NCBI GenBank assembly: GCA_964418595.1
Contig: CAYQMF010000065.1
Coordinates: 1-34,981 of the forward strand
DNA from: CAYQMF01 sp964418595
GTDB taxonomy: Bacteria > Planctomycetota > UBA1135 > UBA2386
Length of the DNA: 34,981 nt
Direction: 5' to 3'
Within the stretch, counting starts at the first letter, position 1; each line of letters begins with the position of its first letter. This document shows, piece after piece, positions 1 through 9,107 of this stretch. A model generated the notes under the pieces. That model did no database searches and had not been told where the DNA came from. It saw only the letters and a program-made list of their open reading frames with translations. Position numbers and translations under genes: made by a program.

Positions 1-34
1 CAAGTCGTTGATCCTCAACCCTTCGGTGCCTTGA

Positions 35-478
35 ACTGCGGAAGCTGGGCTAGCCGAGCTTCTCGATACCAACAATACCCAGTACGCCGAGCTCCAGAAG
101 CTTCTCAACAATGGAGTCCCTGCAGACATCGAATGGGATCAATGGTGTGACATGACGTCAGAGGCCAAGGCTAAACACATAGAGGATCTAGCAAACCGCC
201 GCGCATTACGGAAGTCTTGTGGCCGCCTTGTCCGGTCTATGGCAGACTTCCTCAAGAAAACTGGCAAGAAGGCGCTTGGCGCTGCCTTCTTCTTCACGGA
301 TCTTAAGGAGGAGGGGTTTGTGGGAGCCGTGTACAATAACTCGCCCCTGAGTACGCCGGAGGACGTCTTGGACTTGACGATATGCGCTGGATCGTTTATA
401 CGGGACGTCTCCAAATGCATGCCACCGGATACTCAGCAGCGCCGCCGCGAGTCATGGGCGCGGGGTCCCAAATACTAG
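35..478 (+). pseudogene. C-terminal remnant of a possible RHS/polymorphic-toxin-like gene
   Basis: An open frame runs from the stop at 32-34 to the TAG at 476-478. It has no ATG, GTG or TTG before the ATG at 152, yet the stretch from 35 to 151 already reads like protein (Leu-, Asn- and Asp-rich, with a WDQWCDM motif), so the 5' end looks broken. Frame 1 just upstream (about positions 1-50) also reads like protein (FGALNCGSW), which suits a frameshift or sequencing error near 45-55. The C-terminal part has a Lys/Arg-rich helix followed by a hydrophobic segment (KKALGAAFFFTD). In my reading this resembles tails of RHS-associated proteins, but I could not search it. Base composition is clearly less GC-rich than the rest of the window. 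An intact small protein starting at 152 (108 aa) is the alternative. Confidence 0.35.
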
Positions 479-512
479 CACTAACATTGCCTTTTCCGAG
501 CCCGACAGCTTA

Positions 513-971
513 GTGGGAAATGATATGAAAACTGACGACAGAGCGGCCCGCGAGGGAGTAGCGCGTAATCGGTTCATAGCTGCCTTGGAAGTTCAGTCCT
601 TCGGGGTAATCGGAATTGGCACGGTCCTATCGATGATGATCTTCGGCGAATTCCACCCGTGGTGCATTTGGGGCGGAGGAGAGGCGTTCAAGTTTCTGCA
701 TGAGCGTCCACAGTTTATCGAGGCTGGATTTGCTGTTATTGGAAGTTGCGCAAATGGGGACTACGTAGGCGTGTCCGGGGATGGAGAGATCGTCCTGTTG
801 AGCATTGGCAATACTCTGACAGGTCTGACGCGCGTGCAGGATTACTTCGTCGTTGTTGCGCCATCGCTGCGAGATCTACTCAATCGCCGATCGCCGCTCC
901 CATCAGACTGGTGGGAGGCCAAGGAGAAGGCTCGGCGAAGTCGGGACCGTTCAAGGAAGAACCGTTCATAG
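513..971 (+). CDS. Small hypothetical protein, possibly SUKH/SMI1-KNR4-like immunity protein
   Basis: This encodes 152 residues from GTG 513; an in-frame ATG at 525 is the alternative start. The middle (residues about 72-118) has a beta-rich pattern: a hydrophobic strand (AGFAVIG), a short turn (ANGD), paired strands (YVGVSG, EIVLLS) and then YFVVVAPSLRDLL. That order recalls the core of SMI1/KNR4 (SUKH) proteins, which often act as immunity proteins for polymorphic toxins. The C-terminus is very basic (KARRSRDRSRKNRS). It follows the broken upstream frame by 34 bp on the same strand, as an immunity gene would follow a toxin. It shares that gene's lower GC content, which suggests transfer. 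The family call is inference from pattern only; the existence of the gene is better supported than its function. Confidence 0.45.
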   Translation: MGNDMKTDDRAAREGVARNRFIAALEVQSFGVIGIGTVLSMMIFGEFHPWCIWGGGEAFKFLHERPQFIEAGFAVIGSCANGDYVGVSGDGEIVLLSIGNTLTGLTRVQDYFVVVAPSLRDLLNRRSPLPSDWWEAKEKARRSRDRSRKNRS

Positions 972-1080
972 GGGTAGGACCTCGAAGGACACGGCGGCAA
1001 GTGTCAAAGGGACGTGTCGCCTGAAGGTGTAGAGGAAGTGGAGGACGTCTTTACTGCCGGTGGGTCAGCTCACGTGCTCA

Positions 1081-1102
1081 CTGCGGGATCCAATCCCAGC
1101 AG
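1081..1102 (-). terminator. Candidate hairpin terminator after the ABC transporter pair
   Basis: Read on the minus strand, CTGC-(T)-GGGAT, loop TGG, ATCCC-GCAG forms a nine-base-pair stem with one bulged base. It begins 9 bp beyond the stop codon of the downstream ABC gene at 1111. There is no T-tract, so it would be a weak or factor-assisted terminator. Confidence 0.35.
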
Positions 1103-1110
1103 CGGAGCGC

Positions 1111-2892
1111 TCACTCCGGCTGCGCATGCAGGAGCATGCGCCGGTACACCCCATCGCGCGCCACCAGCTCCCCGTGCGTCCCCTGCTCGACGAGCCTGCC
1201 CTGCCGCAGGACGAGGATCGAGTCGGCGTGCCGCACGGTCGACAACCGATGCGCCACGACGAGCGCCGTGCGCCCGCGGAGCAGCACGCGCAGGGCCTTC
1301 TGGATCCGGGCCTCCGCCTCGCTGTCGATGTTGGCGGTCGCCTCGTCGAGGATGAGCACGTCGGGGTCGAAGGCGAGCGCGCGCGCGAAGCTGAGCAACT
1401 GGCGCTCGCCCTGTGAGAACGTGCCGCCGCGTTCCGTGACCTTGGCGTCGAGGCCGCCCTGGAAGCGCACGAGCAGATCCTCCGCGCCCACCGCCTGCAG
1501 CGCCGCGAGCACCCGACCGTCCTCGATGCTGTCGTCGAAGAGGCGCACGTTGTCGCGGATGGTGCCGGTGAAGAGGAACACGTCCTGCGCGACGACCGCG
1601 ACGCGGCGGCGCAGGCTGTCGAGCGTGAGCTTGCGCACGTCGTGCCCGTCGAGGCGTACCGTGCCGGCGCCCACGTCGCGCAGCCGCGACACGAGCGACA
1701 GGATCGTGGTCTTGCCTGAACCGGTCGGGCCGACGATGGCGATGGTCTGCCCCGGCTCCGCCACGAAGGACACGCCGCGCAGCACGGGCTTGCCCGGCAC
1801 GTAGGCGAAGTCGACGGCGTCGAACTCGATGCGCGCGGGTCCGCGCGGACTCGGCACCGCGTCGCTGGCCTCGACGATCGCCGGCGGCGTGTCGAGGATC
1901 TTGAAGATGCGCTCCGCGGACGCGAACGCCGACTGCAGCACGTTGTACTTCTCGCCCAGCTCCTTGATGGGCTCCGTGATCTTGCCGAAGTAGAGCCAGA
2001 ACTGGACGAAGAGCCCGATCGACATCCCGCCCTCGACGATGCCGTTGCTGCCGAGCCACAGGAGCCCGGTCTGCGTGAGGTGCACGACCAGGTCGATGAG
2101 GGCGAAGAACACGCTGAACTGCAGGACCGTGCGGCCCCAGGCCTCGCGGGTGGCGCCGTTCATCTCGCCGTAGCGCGCGTCGATCCAGGCCTCGCGCTCG
2201 TACAGCCGGGTGGTGCGCACGCCGCCGATGAGTTCGGCGGTGAACCCGTTCTGGCGCGCGAGGTGGCCGCGCACGGCGCGGTACGCGTCGCGCGCGCGGC
2301 GCCGGAAGGTCACGCTCAGCACGAGGACCACGGGCACCGCGGCGATCGTGAAGAGCGCGAGGCGGGCATCCACCACGAACAGCACGACGACGATGCCGGC
2401 GATCTTCAGCACGTCGAACAGGCTCTGCAGCACGCCGGTGGCGATCAGCTCGTTGCGGTTCTCGACGTCGCTGGTGACGCGCGTCACCAGCCGGCCCGCA
2501 GCGTTGCGTTCGAAGAACGAGGCGTCGAGGCCGAGCACGTGCCGGAGCAGGTGGGCGCGCACGTCGCGCACGACCGCCTGGCCGTTGTAGGTGGTGAGCA
2601 GGGCGTAGCCGTAGCCCAGACCCGCGCCAGCGAGCGTCGACAGCAGGTACATCGAGCCCAGCCACAGCAGCGGGCCGTGCGCCTGCACCTCGCCCGCGAG
2701 CGCGCGCGCGAGCGGGCCGTCGATCGCGGTGCGCAGGATCCAGGGGCCCGCCAGTTCGATGCCGAACGAGACCAGGAGGATGAGCAGCGCCAGCGCGAAG
2801 CCGCGCTTGTAGGGGCGGACGAACACCCACAGTCGGCGCAGGTGCGCGAAGTCGACCGCCTTGCCGGTCACATCGTCGTCGTGCACGCTCAC
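1111..2892 (-). CDS. ABC exporter half-transporter (membrane domain fused to ATPase), second of a pair
   Basis: This is a 593-residue fusion of a six-helix type-1 exporter membrane domain (about residues 20-320) and an ATP-binding domain (about 350-590), the normal size for an MsbA/YheI-type half-transporter. Visible motifs are Walker A GPTGSGKTT, a Q-loop (VAQDVFLF), an ABC signature FSQGERQ in place of LSGGQ, Walker B VLILDEAT and the switch histidine in AHRLS. The ATG at 2892 overlaps the TGA of the upstream transporter gene by 4 bp (ATGA), so the two are translationally coupled and probably form a heterodimer. The signature motif is degenerate (FSQGE), whereas the partner has a canonical LSGGQ, so the two ATP sites are probably not equivalent, as in many heterodimeric exporters. 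The substrate (lipid, drug or peptide) cannot be told from sequence. Confidence 0.9.
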   Translation of the reverse strand: MSVHDDDVTGKAVDFAHLRRLWVFVRPYKRGFALALLILLVSFGIELAGPWILRTAIDGPLARALAGEVQAHGPLLWLGSMYLLSTLAGAGLGYGYALLTTYNGQAVVRDVRAHLLRHVLGLDASFFERNAAGRLVTRVTSDVENRNELIATGVLQSLFDVLKIAGIVVVLFVVDARLALFTIAAVPVVLVLSVTFRRRARDAYRAVRGHLARQNGFTAELIGGVRTTRLYEREAWIDARYGEMNGATREAWGRTVLQFSVFFALIDLVVHLTQTGLLWLGSNGIVEGGMSIGLFVQFWLYFGKITEPIKELGEKYNVLQSAFASAERIFKILDTPPAIVEASDAVPSPRGPARIEFDAVDFAYVPGKPVLRGVSFVAEPGQTIAIVGPTGSGKTTILSLVSRLRDVGAGTVRLDGHDVRKLTLDSLRRRVAVVAQDVFLFTGTIRDNVRLFDDSIEDGRVLAALQAVGAEDLLVRFQGGLDAKVTERGGTFSQGERQLLSFARALAFDPDVLILDEATANIDSEAEARIQKALRVLLRGRTALVVAHRLSTVRHADSILVLRQGRLVEQGTHGELVARDGVYRRMLLHAQPE

Positions 2893-4649
2893 GCTTCGCC
2901 CTCGAGTGCCTCGGCGGCGGCCTGCAGGCGGTGGAAGCGGCGGTACTGGCCAGGCTGCGCGACGAGGGCGTGGTGCGCGCCGCGCTGCGCGACGCGGCCG
3001 TCGTCGAGGACGAGGATCAGGTCGGCGTCGGCGACCGCAGACAGGCGGTGCGTCGCCACGAGCGCGGTGCGCCCGCCGCGCGCGGTCTCCAGTTGGGAGA
3101 GGATGCGCCGCTCCGTGGCGTGATCGACCGCCGAGAGGGTGTCGTCGAGGACCAGGACGGACCGATCCGACGCGAGCGCGCGCGCCAGCGACACCCGCTG
3201 CTTCTGGCCGCCCGACAGGGTCACGCCGCGCTCGCCGACGATCGTGTCGATCCCGTCGCGCAGCTCCGGCAGGTCCTGGTCGAGGGCGGCCGTGGTCACC
3301 GCGGCGTCGCGCTCGTCGAGCTCGATGGCCGCCGGCGCACCGAAGCGGATGTTGGCGTCGATGGTGTCGCTGAACAGGAACGGGTCCTGCGGGGCCACTG
3401 CGAAGGCCCGGCGCACCTGGCGCGCGTCGAGGTCGAGCACGTCGCGGCCGTCGAGGAAGATCGTGCCCCGCGGCGGCTCGTACAGGCGCAGGAGCAGCGC
3501 GAGCAGCGTCGACTTGCCGGAGCCCACGGCGCCGACGAGGCCGAGCTTCTCGCCCGCGCGCAGCGAGAACGAGACGTCGACGAGGGCGTCGCGCTCACGG
3601 CTCGCGTGCCGGAAGGTCAACCCGCGCACCTCGAGGTCGCCGCGCAGCGGCAGCAGCGTCGCGGGGTCGGGGCCCGCCGCACCCGGCTCCAACGGCTGCG
3701 CGAACACCTCCTCGATCCGCAGCAGCGCTGCCTTGGCGCGCGGGAACGTGACCATGATCCAGCCGATCGCGATCAGCGGCCAGGTCAGCAGGCCCAGCAA
3801 CAGCAGGAACTGGAAGAGCTGTCCAGTACTCAACCGCCCGCCGAGGACCTCGAGCCCGCCGACCACGAGCACCGCGAGCGTCACCACGTCCGTCGCCACG
3901 TGGATGAGCAGGTTGTAGAGGGCACGCAGGCGCGTCAGCGCGATGTTGCGCTCGAGGTAGTGCTGGCTCAGGTCGTCGAGCCGGCGGTTCTCGGCGCGCG
4001 CGCGCGCGAACGTCATCAGCACGCGGATGCCGGCGAAGGCTTCCATCGAGCGGTCGGAGATCGCGCCGATGGCCTCCTGCACCTGCGTGCTCGCCGCCTG
4101 GATGCGCGGCATGATCCGCCGCGCCGAGAGGAACATCGCGAGGAACGCGACGAGGATCGAGCCGGCGAGCATCGGCGACAGCGAGGCCATGAGCCACGCG
4201 GCGCCGGGGATGACCACGATCGCCGACGCGCCGTACAGCACCGCCGGCCCGACCATGAAGCGCACCAGCTCGACGTCCTGGGTGAGGCGACTGATGAGGT
4301 CGCCGGTGCCGGCCTTGTCGAAGTACGGCAGCGGCAGGCGCTGCAGGTGGGCGACGAGGTCGCGCTTGAGGTCGGCCTCGAAGTGGCGCGAGGTCTGGAT
4401 CAGGAGGTGGCGGGCGAAGAAGCGGAGGACCGCGATGCCGACGCCGGCTGCCACCAGGGCGAGGCAAGTGCCGGCCGGATCGAAGGTGCCGCCCTCGCCC
4501 AGCCGGCCCAGGGCATCGAGGGCGCCGCCGATCCAGGCAGTGACCTGCAGGCTCAGCAGCCCGACGAGCGGCGGGCACACCGCGCCGAGCACCACCTCGC
4601 GTCGGTACGGCCGCAGCATGCGGAGGGGGCGCTTGGTCGGGGCGGACAC
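2889..4649 (-). CDS. ABC exporter half-transporter, first of a pair
   Basis: This encodes about 586 residues with the same layout as its partner: a type-1 exporter membrane domain, then a nucleotide-binding domain with GAVGSGKST (Walker A), PQDPFLF (Q-loop), LSGGQKQR (canonical signature), VLVLDDTLS (Walker B, with Asp where the catalytic Glu normally sits) and ATHRLS (H-loop). The open frame reaches 4991, but everything beyond about 4650 lies over the start of the divergent kinase gene and is arginine/proline/serine-rich noise. I chose GTG 4649 because the following RPLRMLRPYRRE matches the usual conserved start of this family; ATG 4619 is the alternative. Neither has a clear ribosome-binding site. 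The Asp in place of the Walker B Glu suggests this is the ATPase-weak half, while the partner keeps DEAT. Confidence 0.88.
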   Translation of the reverse strand: MSAPTKRPLRMLRPYRREVVLGAVCPPLVGLLSLQVTAWIGGALDALGRLGEGGTFDPAGTCLALVAAGVGIAVLRFFARHLLIQTSRHFEADLKRDLVAHLQRLPLPYFDKAGTGDLISRLTQDVELVRFMVGPAVLYGASAIVVIPGAAWLMASLSPMLAGSILVAFLAMFLSARRIMPRIQAASTQVQEAIGAISDRSMEAFAGIRVLMTFARARAENRRLDDLSQHYLERNIALTRLRALYNLLIHVATDVVTLAVLVVGGLEVLGGRLSTGQLFQFLLLLGLLTWPLIAIGWIMVTFPRAKAALLRIEEVFAQPLEPGAAGPDPATLLPLRGDLEVRGLTFRHASRERDALVDVSFSLRAGEKLGLVGAVGSGKSTLLALLLRLYEPPRGTIFLDGRDVLDLDARQVRRAFAVAPQDPFLFSDTIDANIRFGAPAAIELDERDAAVTTAALDQDLPELRDGIDTIVGERGVTLSGGQKQRVSLARALASDRSVLVLDDTLSAVDHATERRILSQLETARGGRTALVATHRLSAVADADLILVLDDGRVAQRGAHHALVAQPGQYRRFHRLQAAAEALEGEA

Positions 4650-4743
4650 GGGGGGCCGGAGGATAGGAAGGACACGGCTTGCGCGGAAGGCCGGCGGATG
4701 GCCGCCTTGAGGTCGTCCCGCGCGTCTCCCGATAGGGCAGACG

Positions 4744-7719
4744 ATGGGACAGGGAGTGAAGACCCGTGTTGCGGGCCGACGCCTGGGCGAGTTCGACCTG
4801 ATCGAGGAGATCGGGCGCGGCGGCATGGGCATCGTGTTCCGCGCCGAGCGTCGCCGCGATGGGCGCGAGGTGGCGGTGAAGATCCTGCCGCCGTCGGTCG
4901 CCCTCGATGGCGATGCCGTCGAGCGGTTCACGCGCGAGGCAGAGGCGGCGGCGCGGCTGTCGCACCCCGGCATCCTGCCGATCCTCGCCATCGGCGAGGC
5001 GGAGGGTGTGCACTACTTCGCCACGGATCTGGTCGAGGGGCCGAGCCTCGACGCCGTGGTCGCGGAGCTGCGCGGCCGGGACGTGTCGCAGCTCTCGCGC
5101 TCGATCGCGGCGGAGACCACGCTGGGGGTCGTGTGCCCGGGGGCGTTGCGCGCCGTGGGCGAGGGCGAAGGAGCCTTCGCGCGTTCCTGTGCGGCGATCG
5201 CCGCCGACGTGGCGAGCGCGCTCGGCGCGGCGCACGCTGCCCACCTGGTGCACCGCGACGTGAAGCCCGGCAACGTGCTCATCGACCGCAGCGGCCAGCC
5301 GCGCCTCGTCGACTTCGGGCTCTCGCGCGACGAGACCGCGGCCGGCCTCACCCGCACCGGCGACGCGGTGGGGACGCCCGCGTACATGGCGCCGGAGCAG
5401 GCCAGCGGCCGACGCGACGTCGATGCGCGCGCCGACGTGTGGGGGCTCGGCGTGATGCTCTACGAGATGCTCACCGCGCGCCTGCCGTTCCAGGGCTCGC
5501 ACCCGGGGCGGATCATGCGTGCCATCCTCGACGACGAGGTCGCGAGCGTGCGGGTGCACAACTCTGCGGTGCCGGTGGCGCTGGCGAACATCGTGCTCAT
5601 GTGCCTGCGCAAGGATCGCGACGAGCGCTACCACGACGCGCAGGCGCTCGAGCGCGACCTGCGCGCGTTCCTCGCGGGTGAGCGCGTCATCGCGCGACCG
5701 CTCGGCGCGATGCGTCGCCTGCGCGGCCGCGTGCGCACGTGCGCGCGGCCGCTGGTGGTGGCGGTGTCGGCGGCGAGCATCGTGGTCGCGGCGCTGCTGG
5801 GCGGCGGAGCCTGGTGGCGGCAGAGCGCGGTGCGGCAGGGTCAGGCGCAGCTCGGCGAGGCCGCGCGCGCCGTGCTCGCGGGCGACGTCGCCGCGGCGGA
5901 GCACTCGTACGTGGCAGCCAAGGACCTGCTGAGCGCCGATGCGGTGACGCGAGCCCGCGTCGAGCACCTGGAGGCCGCGCTGCGGCGGGACGGCGGCGAG
6001 GAGCGCGCGGCGGCAGCGTTGCGCCCGCTCCTGGCGGCGATCCCACCGAGCCATCCCCGTGCGGCGGCGTTGCGGGCGAGTCTGGACGGCACCGGCGTAG
6101 TGCGCTTGTCGAGCGCACCGCGCGCGTCGATGGTGGTGACGCTGCACCCGACGGGCTCGGCGGCGGGGATGGCGCTGCCGCGCGACGGGGTCGTACCGGC
6201 GGGTGCGTACACCGTCCGGGCGCGCGTCGGTCCCTCGACCGTGCTGCACGCGCCGGTCACCGTCGAGCGCGGCAGCGCGGCGACGGTGTGCTGGCCGGCG
6301 GTGCCCGCCGACGTCACGGGCGACGTGCTTTGCGCCGCGGGGCCGGCAGGGCCGGTGGCGGTGGTCGTGCTCCGCCCGGAGCAGGGTCTCGAGCGTGGGG
6401 CCGGCGCGCGCGAGGCGGCGGCGCGCGTTGGCGCGCACGTCCTGAGCCCGGGCCTCGCGCGGTTGGCGCAGGCCACGGGTGTCGTTCCGCCGGGTGGATC
6501 GTCGGTCTGGCTGGCGCGCTACCTGCCGATGCCCGACGCGGCGTCGGCCGCGGACCACGCGTTGCTGGAGGAGCGGATCGCCGCGGCCGCCGCGCGCGGG
6601 GAGGTGGTGGTCGACTGGACGCTCGACGCCGATGGCGCGCTGAGGCTTGGCGGTGACGCGTCCGCGCCACCATCTGCCGGCCTCGTCCCGGAGGCGGATG
6701 CGTTCGTCCTGCGCCTGCCGTTGCGCGTGCAGGGGGCGCGCCCGCTGACGCGGCTCACGCTGCCGTCGGGCACCGGCGTCGACGACGTCGAACCCACCCC
6801 GACGCGCTCCTGCTGGCGGGACGGCCGCCTCGTGTTGCTCTTCGAGCCAGCCGCGGCGGCGCATGGCTTCCTGCGCCTGCGTCGGGACGGTGGGTTCAGC
6901 GACGCGTCCCCGACCGGGGCGGAAGCGCAGGCGTGCCTCGCGCGCGACGCGCATCGTCTCGCGTCGGGCGGTGGAGCGGGCGGCTGGTGCGATCCGGCCT
7001 GGGCGGGCGAGGCCCGTCGCCAGCCCACGCTGCCGGTCGCGACGATCCGGGTGTCCGACGTCGCGCGCGCGGCAGGCGCCGTGACGGTCGAGTTCACCGC
7101 GGACCTGGAGGGACTCGGGCCGACGCTGCGCTGGCCCTTGCGCGGGCGATGGCGTGCAGGGGAAGGCGTGGCATTCGCGCCGGCGGTGCGCGCCGACGAT
7201 GGGATCGTGCGCGCCCAGGGATACCAGCACGTGGGGCTCGGCGTGCGCATCGATGGGGAAGGTCGCACCGACCGGGTGCTGCGCCGGGCCTGCACGCACC
7301 TCGTGGAGGCACAGGTCGAGATCGGCCGGATCGGGGCGAACGGTCAGGTCGCGGCGGGCGTGGGCGCGGTCCTGCTCGCGACCCGAGCGCAGGCGGGCGA
7401 GTCCGAGGCGGCGGTGCTCGCGCGCCTCAGCGATGGCGCCACGGTGTCCGGCGCCCTGCGCGCGGCGTCGGGGGAGGAGCGCGACTTCCTCGGCCAGGGC
7501 GAAGCCGCCGTGCAGGCGGTGGCGCGGGAATGGACGATCGACGTCGGTGCCGACGCGCGCATGGCTCGCCGCGAGCGCTGGCTGTCGGCGAGCGCCGGCG
7601 ACCGATGGGTCTTGCTGCGCATGTTCGCGGCGGGGGCGACGCACCGCGCTGCGGAGGACGCCTTGCGCGAGGCGCACACCTGGTTCGCGGCGCTGGCGGC
7701 CGCGATCCGGCTCGAATGA
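4744..7719 (+). CDS. Membrane-anchored Hanks-type Ser/Thr protein kinase with large C-terminal domain
   Basis: This is 991 residues long. The kinase domain (about 17-312) has a glycine-rich loop (GRGGMG, residues 24-29), the catalytic lysine in VAVK (K46), HRDVKPGN (H170, R171, D172), DFG (190-192) and APE (216-218), so it should be active. Between the hinge region and HRD there is an extra segment (about 110-145). One transmembrane helix follows at about 336-357. The remaining 630 residues would lie outside the cytoplasmic membrane; they are Ala/Val-rich, the part after about 455 looks beta-rich and somewhat PEGA-like, and I recognise no named domain. The ATG at 4744 is 94 bp from the divergent ABC gene. 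The pilin-type genes follow on the same strand after a 174-bp gap, so the kinase may sense or regulate the envelope or pili. That link is inference from position only. Confidence 0.9.
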   Translation: MGQGVKTRVAGRRLGEFDLIEEIGRGGMGIVFRAERRRDGREVAVKILPPSVALDGDAVERFTREAEAAARLSHPGILPILAIGEAEGVHYFATDLVEGPSLDAVVAELRGRDVSQLSRSIAAETTLGVVCPGALRAVGEGEGAFARSCAAIAADVASALGAAHAAHLVHRDVKPGNVLIDRSGQPRLVDFGLSRDETAAGLTRTGDAVGTPAYMAPEQASGRRDVDARADVWGLGVMLYEMLTARLPFQGSHPGRIMRAILDDEVASVRVHNSAVPVALANIVLMCLRKDRDERYHDAQALERDLRAFLAGERVIARPLGAMRRLRGRVRTCARPLVVAVSAASIVVAALLGGGAWWRQSAVRQGQAQLGEAARAVLAGDVAAAEHSYVAAKDLLSADAVTRARVEHLEAALRRDGGEERAAAALRPLLAAIPPSHPRAAALRASLDGTGVVRLSSAPRASMVVTLHPTGSAAGMALPRDGVVPAGAYTVRARVGPSTVLHAPVTVERGSAATVCWPAVPADVTGDVLCAAGPAGPVAVVVLRPEQGLERGAGAREAAARVGAHVLSPGLARLAQATGVVPPGGSSVWLARYLPMPDAASAADHALLEERIAAAAARGEVVVDWTLDADGALRLGGDASAPPSAGLVPEADAFVLRLPLRVQGARPLTRLTLPSGTGVDDVEPTPTRSCWRDGRLVLLFEPAAAAHGFLRLRRDGGFSDASPTGAEAQACLARDAHRLASGGGAGGWCDPAWAGEARRQPTLPVATIRVSDVARAAGAVTVEFTADLEGLGPTLRWPLRGRWRAGEGVAFAPAVRADDGIVRAQGYQHVGLGVRIDGEGRTDRVLRRACTHLVEAQVEIGRIGANGQVAAGVGAVLLATRAQAGESEAAVLARLSDGATVSGALRAASGEERDFLGQGEAAVQAVAREWTIDVGADARMARRERWLSASAGDRWVLLRMFAAGATHRAAEDALREAHTWFAALAAAIRLE

Positions 7720-7893
7720 AGACGCGCGGGCCCGAATCGGCTGGCGCCCGCGCCACCGGAGCGTGTGCGCGTGCCCGTCCAGGATCGAGACGCTAGGTCG
7801 ACTCCCTTACGGAAACGACAGCGGTCCGGTCGATAGCGGATCGGAACCAGACGCCGTCGCGTGACGGTGCGGGGCCGAAGGACCGATTCGACC

Positions 7894-9105
7894 ATGCGAC
7901 AACCCTCCCCATCACCGACGGGACGAACGCGCGAGGCGGGCGTGGCCATGCTGCTCGGCGTCATGTTCACGCTGGTGGCCGCGGGCATCGTCATCACCGG
8001 CGCCGTGCTCCTGCGCGCGCACCAGACGAAGACGGAGACCAACTTCCGCACCAAGGGTCAAGCGTCGCAGTTCGCGCGCGCCGGCCTGATCGAGGCGATG
8101 GGCTGGTTCCGCAAGCAGTCGGCGCAGCCGGTGCTGACCTTCCAGCCGCGTCTCGATCTCACCGCGAATCCTCCGCTCACCGAGACCAACGACGAGGACA
8201 TCGGGCTGGTGCGCGAGTTCCAGATCAGCGGCTCGGTGTGGGGGCGCTACGAGATCTGGCGCGAGTGGGAGGCCGATCCGATCCCGGAGCGGCTGATCTG
8301 GCGGCGGCAGATGCAGGTGCGCGACGTCTCGATGGCGCGCGGCGCGAGCGGGATGGGCAACGTATGGCTCGTCAAGAGCATCGCGCACGTGTTCCGGCGC
8401 AACGACGCGACGAAGCAGTACAACGAGGCGCCCAACCATGTGCTCGGCACGGCGGTCGTGGAGACCGAGGTGCGGCGCATGACCCTGGTCCCGCCGGGGA
8501 TGGCGGCGATCTGCATCGGCACGGCCAGCGGCTCGCGGATCGCGAGCAAGGTCAACGTCCAGGGCGACACCGGCGCCGCGGTGTTCTACCGCCGCGCCGG
8601 CAGTGCGGTCCCCTCCGTCACCGGGGGTGCGATCACCGTGGGCGGCGTGTCCGGCTCCACGAACTACGACGATTCGACGCAGGCAGTGTTCGGCGTGTCG
8701 GACGAAGAACTGCGCGGCCTCGCCGACGACCGCATCACCGACCAGGCGGCGTTTCCGACCACCCTGCCGCCGCAGTCCCTGTACCACGTGCAGGTGCCCG
8801 CGCTCGAGTTCTCGTCGACGCGCCGGCTCGCGGGCAACGCGGTCGTCTACGTGCAGGGCGACGTGAACTTCCGCACCGGCAACATGAGCTTCTTCACCGG
8901 GATGCTCTTCGTGCGCGGCAACGTGACCATGAGCGAGACCCTCGAGTTCAACGGCACGCTGATCTGCACCGGCACGGTCAACATCACAGGCTCGGCGGAC
9001 TGGATCAACATCACCTACGACGACGCCGCGCTGAACACCCTGCGCACCGAGATCGGCCAGTATCGCCTGTCCGGCGCCATCCGCAGCCTGCAGAGGGAGG
9101 ATTGA
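7894..9105 (+). CDS. PilX-like pilus assembly protein with beta-repeat C-terminus
   Basis: This encodes 403 residues from ATG 7894, with a GAAGGA site 11 bp upstream; GTG 7861 is the other possible start. The N-terminus has a short polar leader, REAGVAM, and then one long hydrophobic helix (about residues 18-45), the layout of PilX-type minor pilin proteins, which lack a strict GFTLIE box. The C-terminal third (about 290-390) has short alternating strands with repeated Gly-Asp/Gly-Asn turns (VQGDVNF, VRGNVTM, FNGTLICTGTVNITG), suggesting a stacked beta or bactofilin-like fold. It is followed after 2 bp by the giant prepilin gene, so the two are surely co-transcribed. It probably sits in the inner membrane or pilus tip complex. 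Confidence 0.6.
   Translation: MRQPSPSPTGRTREAGVAMLLGVMFTLVAAGIVITGAVLLRAHQTKTETNFRTKGQASQFARAGLIEAMGWFRKQSAQPVLTFQPRLDLTANPPLTETNDEDIGLVREFQISGSVWGRYEIWREWEADPIPERLIWRRQMQVRDVSMARGASGMGNVWLVKSIAHVFRRNDATKQYNEAPNHVLGTAVVETEVRRMTLVPPGMAAICIGTASGSRIASKVNVQGDTGAAVFYRRAGSAVPSVTGGAITVGGVSGSTNYDDSTQAVFGVSDEELRGLADDRITDQAAFPTTLPPQSLYHVQVPALEFSSTRRLAGNAVVYVQGDVNFRTGNMSFFTGMLFVRGNVTMSETLEFNGTLICTGTVNITGSADWINITYDDAALNTLRTEIGQYRLSGAIRSLQRED
9095..9100 (+). promoter_or_regulatory. Strong ribosome-binding site of the giant prepilin gene
   Basis: GGGAGG lies 7 bp before the ATG at 9108 and inside the end of the upstream PilX-like gene. It fixes the start of the giant prepilin against longer in-frame readings that reach back to 8238. 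Confidence 0.7.
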
Positions 9106-9107
9106 CC

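Noticed and set aside
1060..1110. A tRNA-like GGATCCAATCC stretch
   Set aside because: No acceptor, D or anticodon arm could be built around it. It is better explained by the hairpin at 1081-1102.
4003..4010. An alternating CG run
   Set aside because: It lies within the ABC transporter gene and reflects Arg/Ala codons at high GC.
2931..5681. A 916-residue plus-strand frame over the ABC gene and the kinase start
   Set aside because: It crosses two well-supported genes in the wrong frame and shows the same low-complexity pattern as other shadows.
3595..7677. A 1360-residue minus-strand open frame across the kinase gene
   Set aside because: It is Arg/Ala/Pro/His-rich with no motif and runs opposite a kinase with all catalytic motifs. 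Long antisense frames are usual at this GC content.
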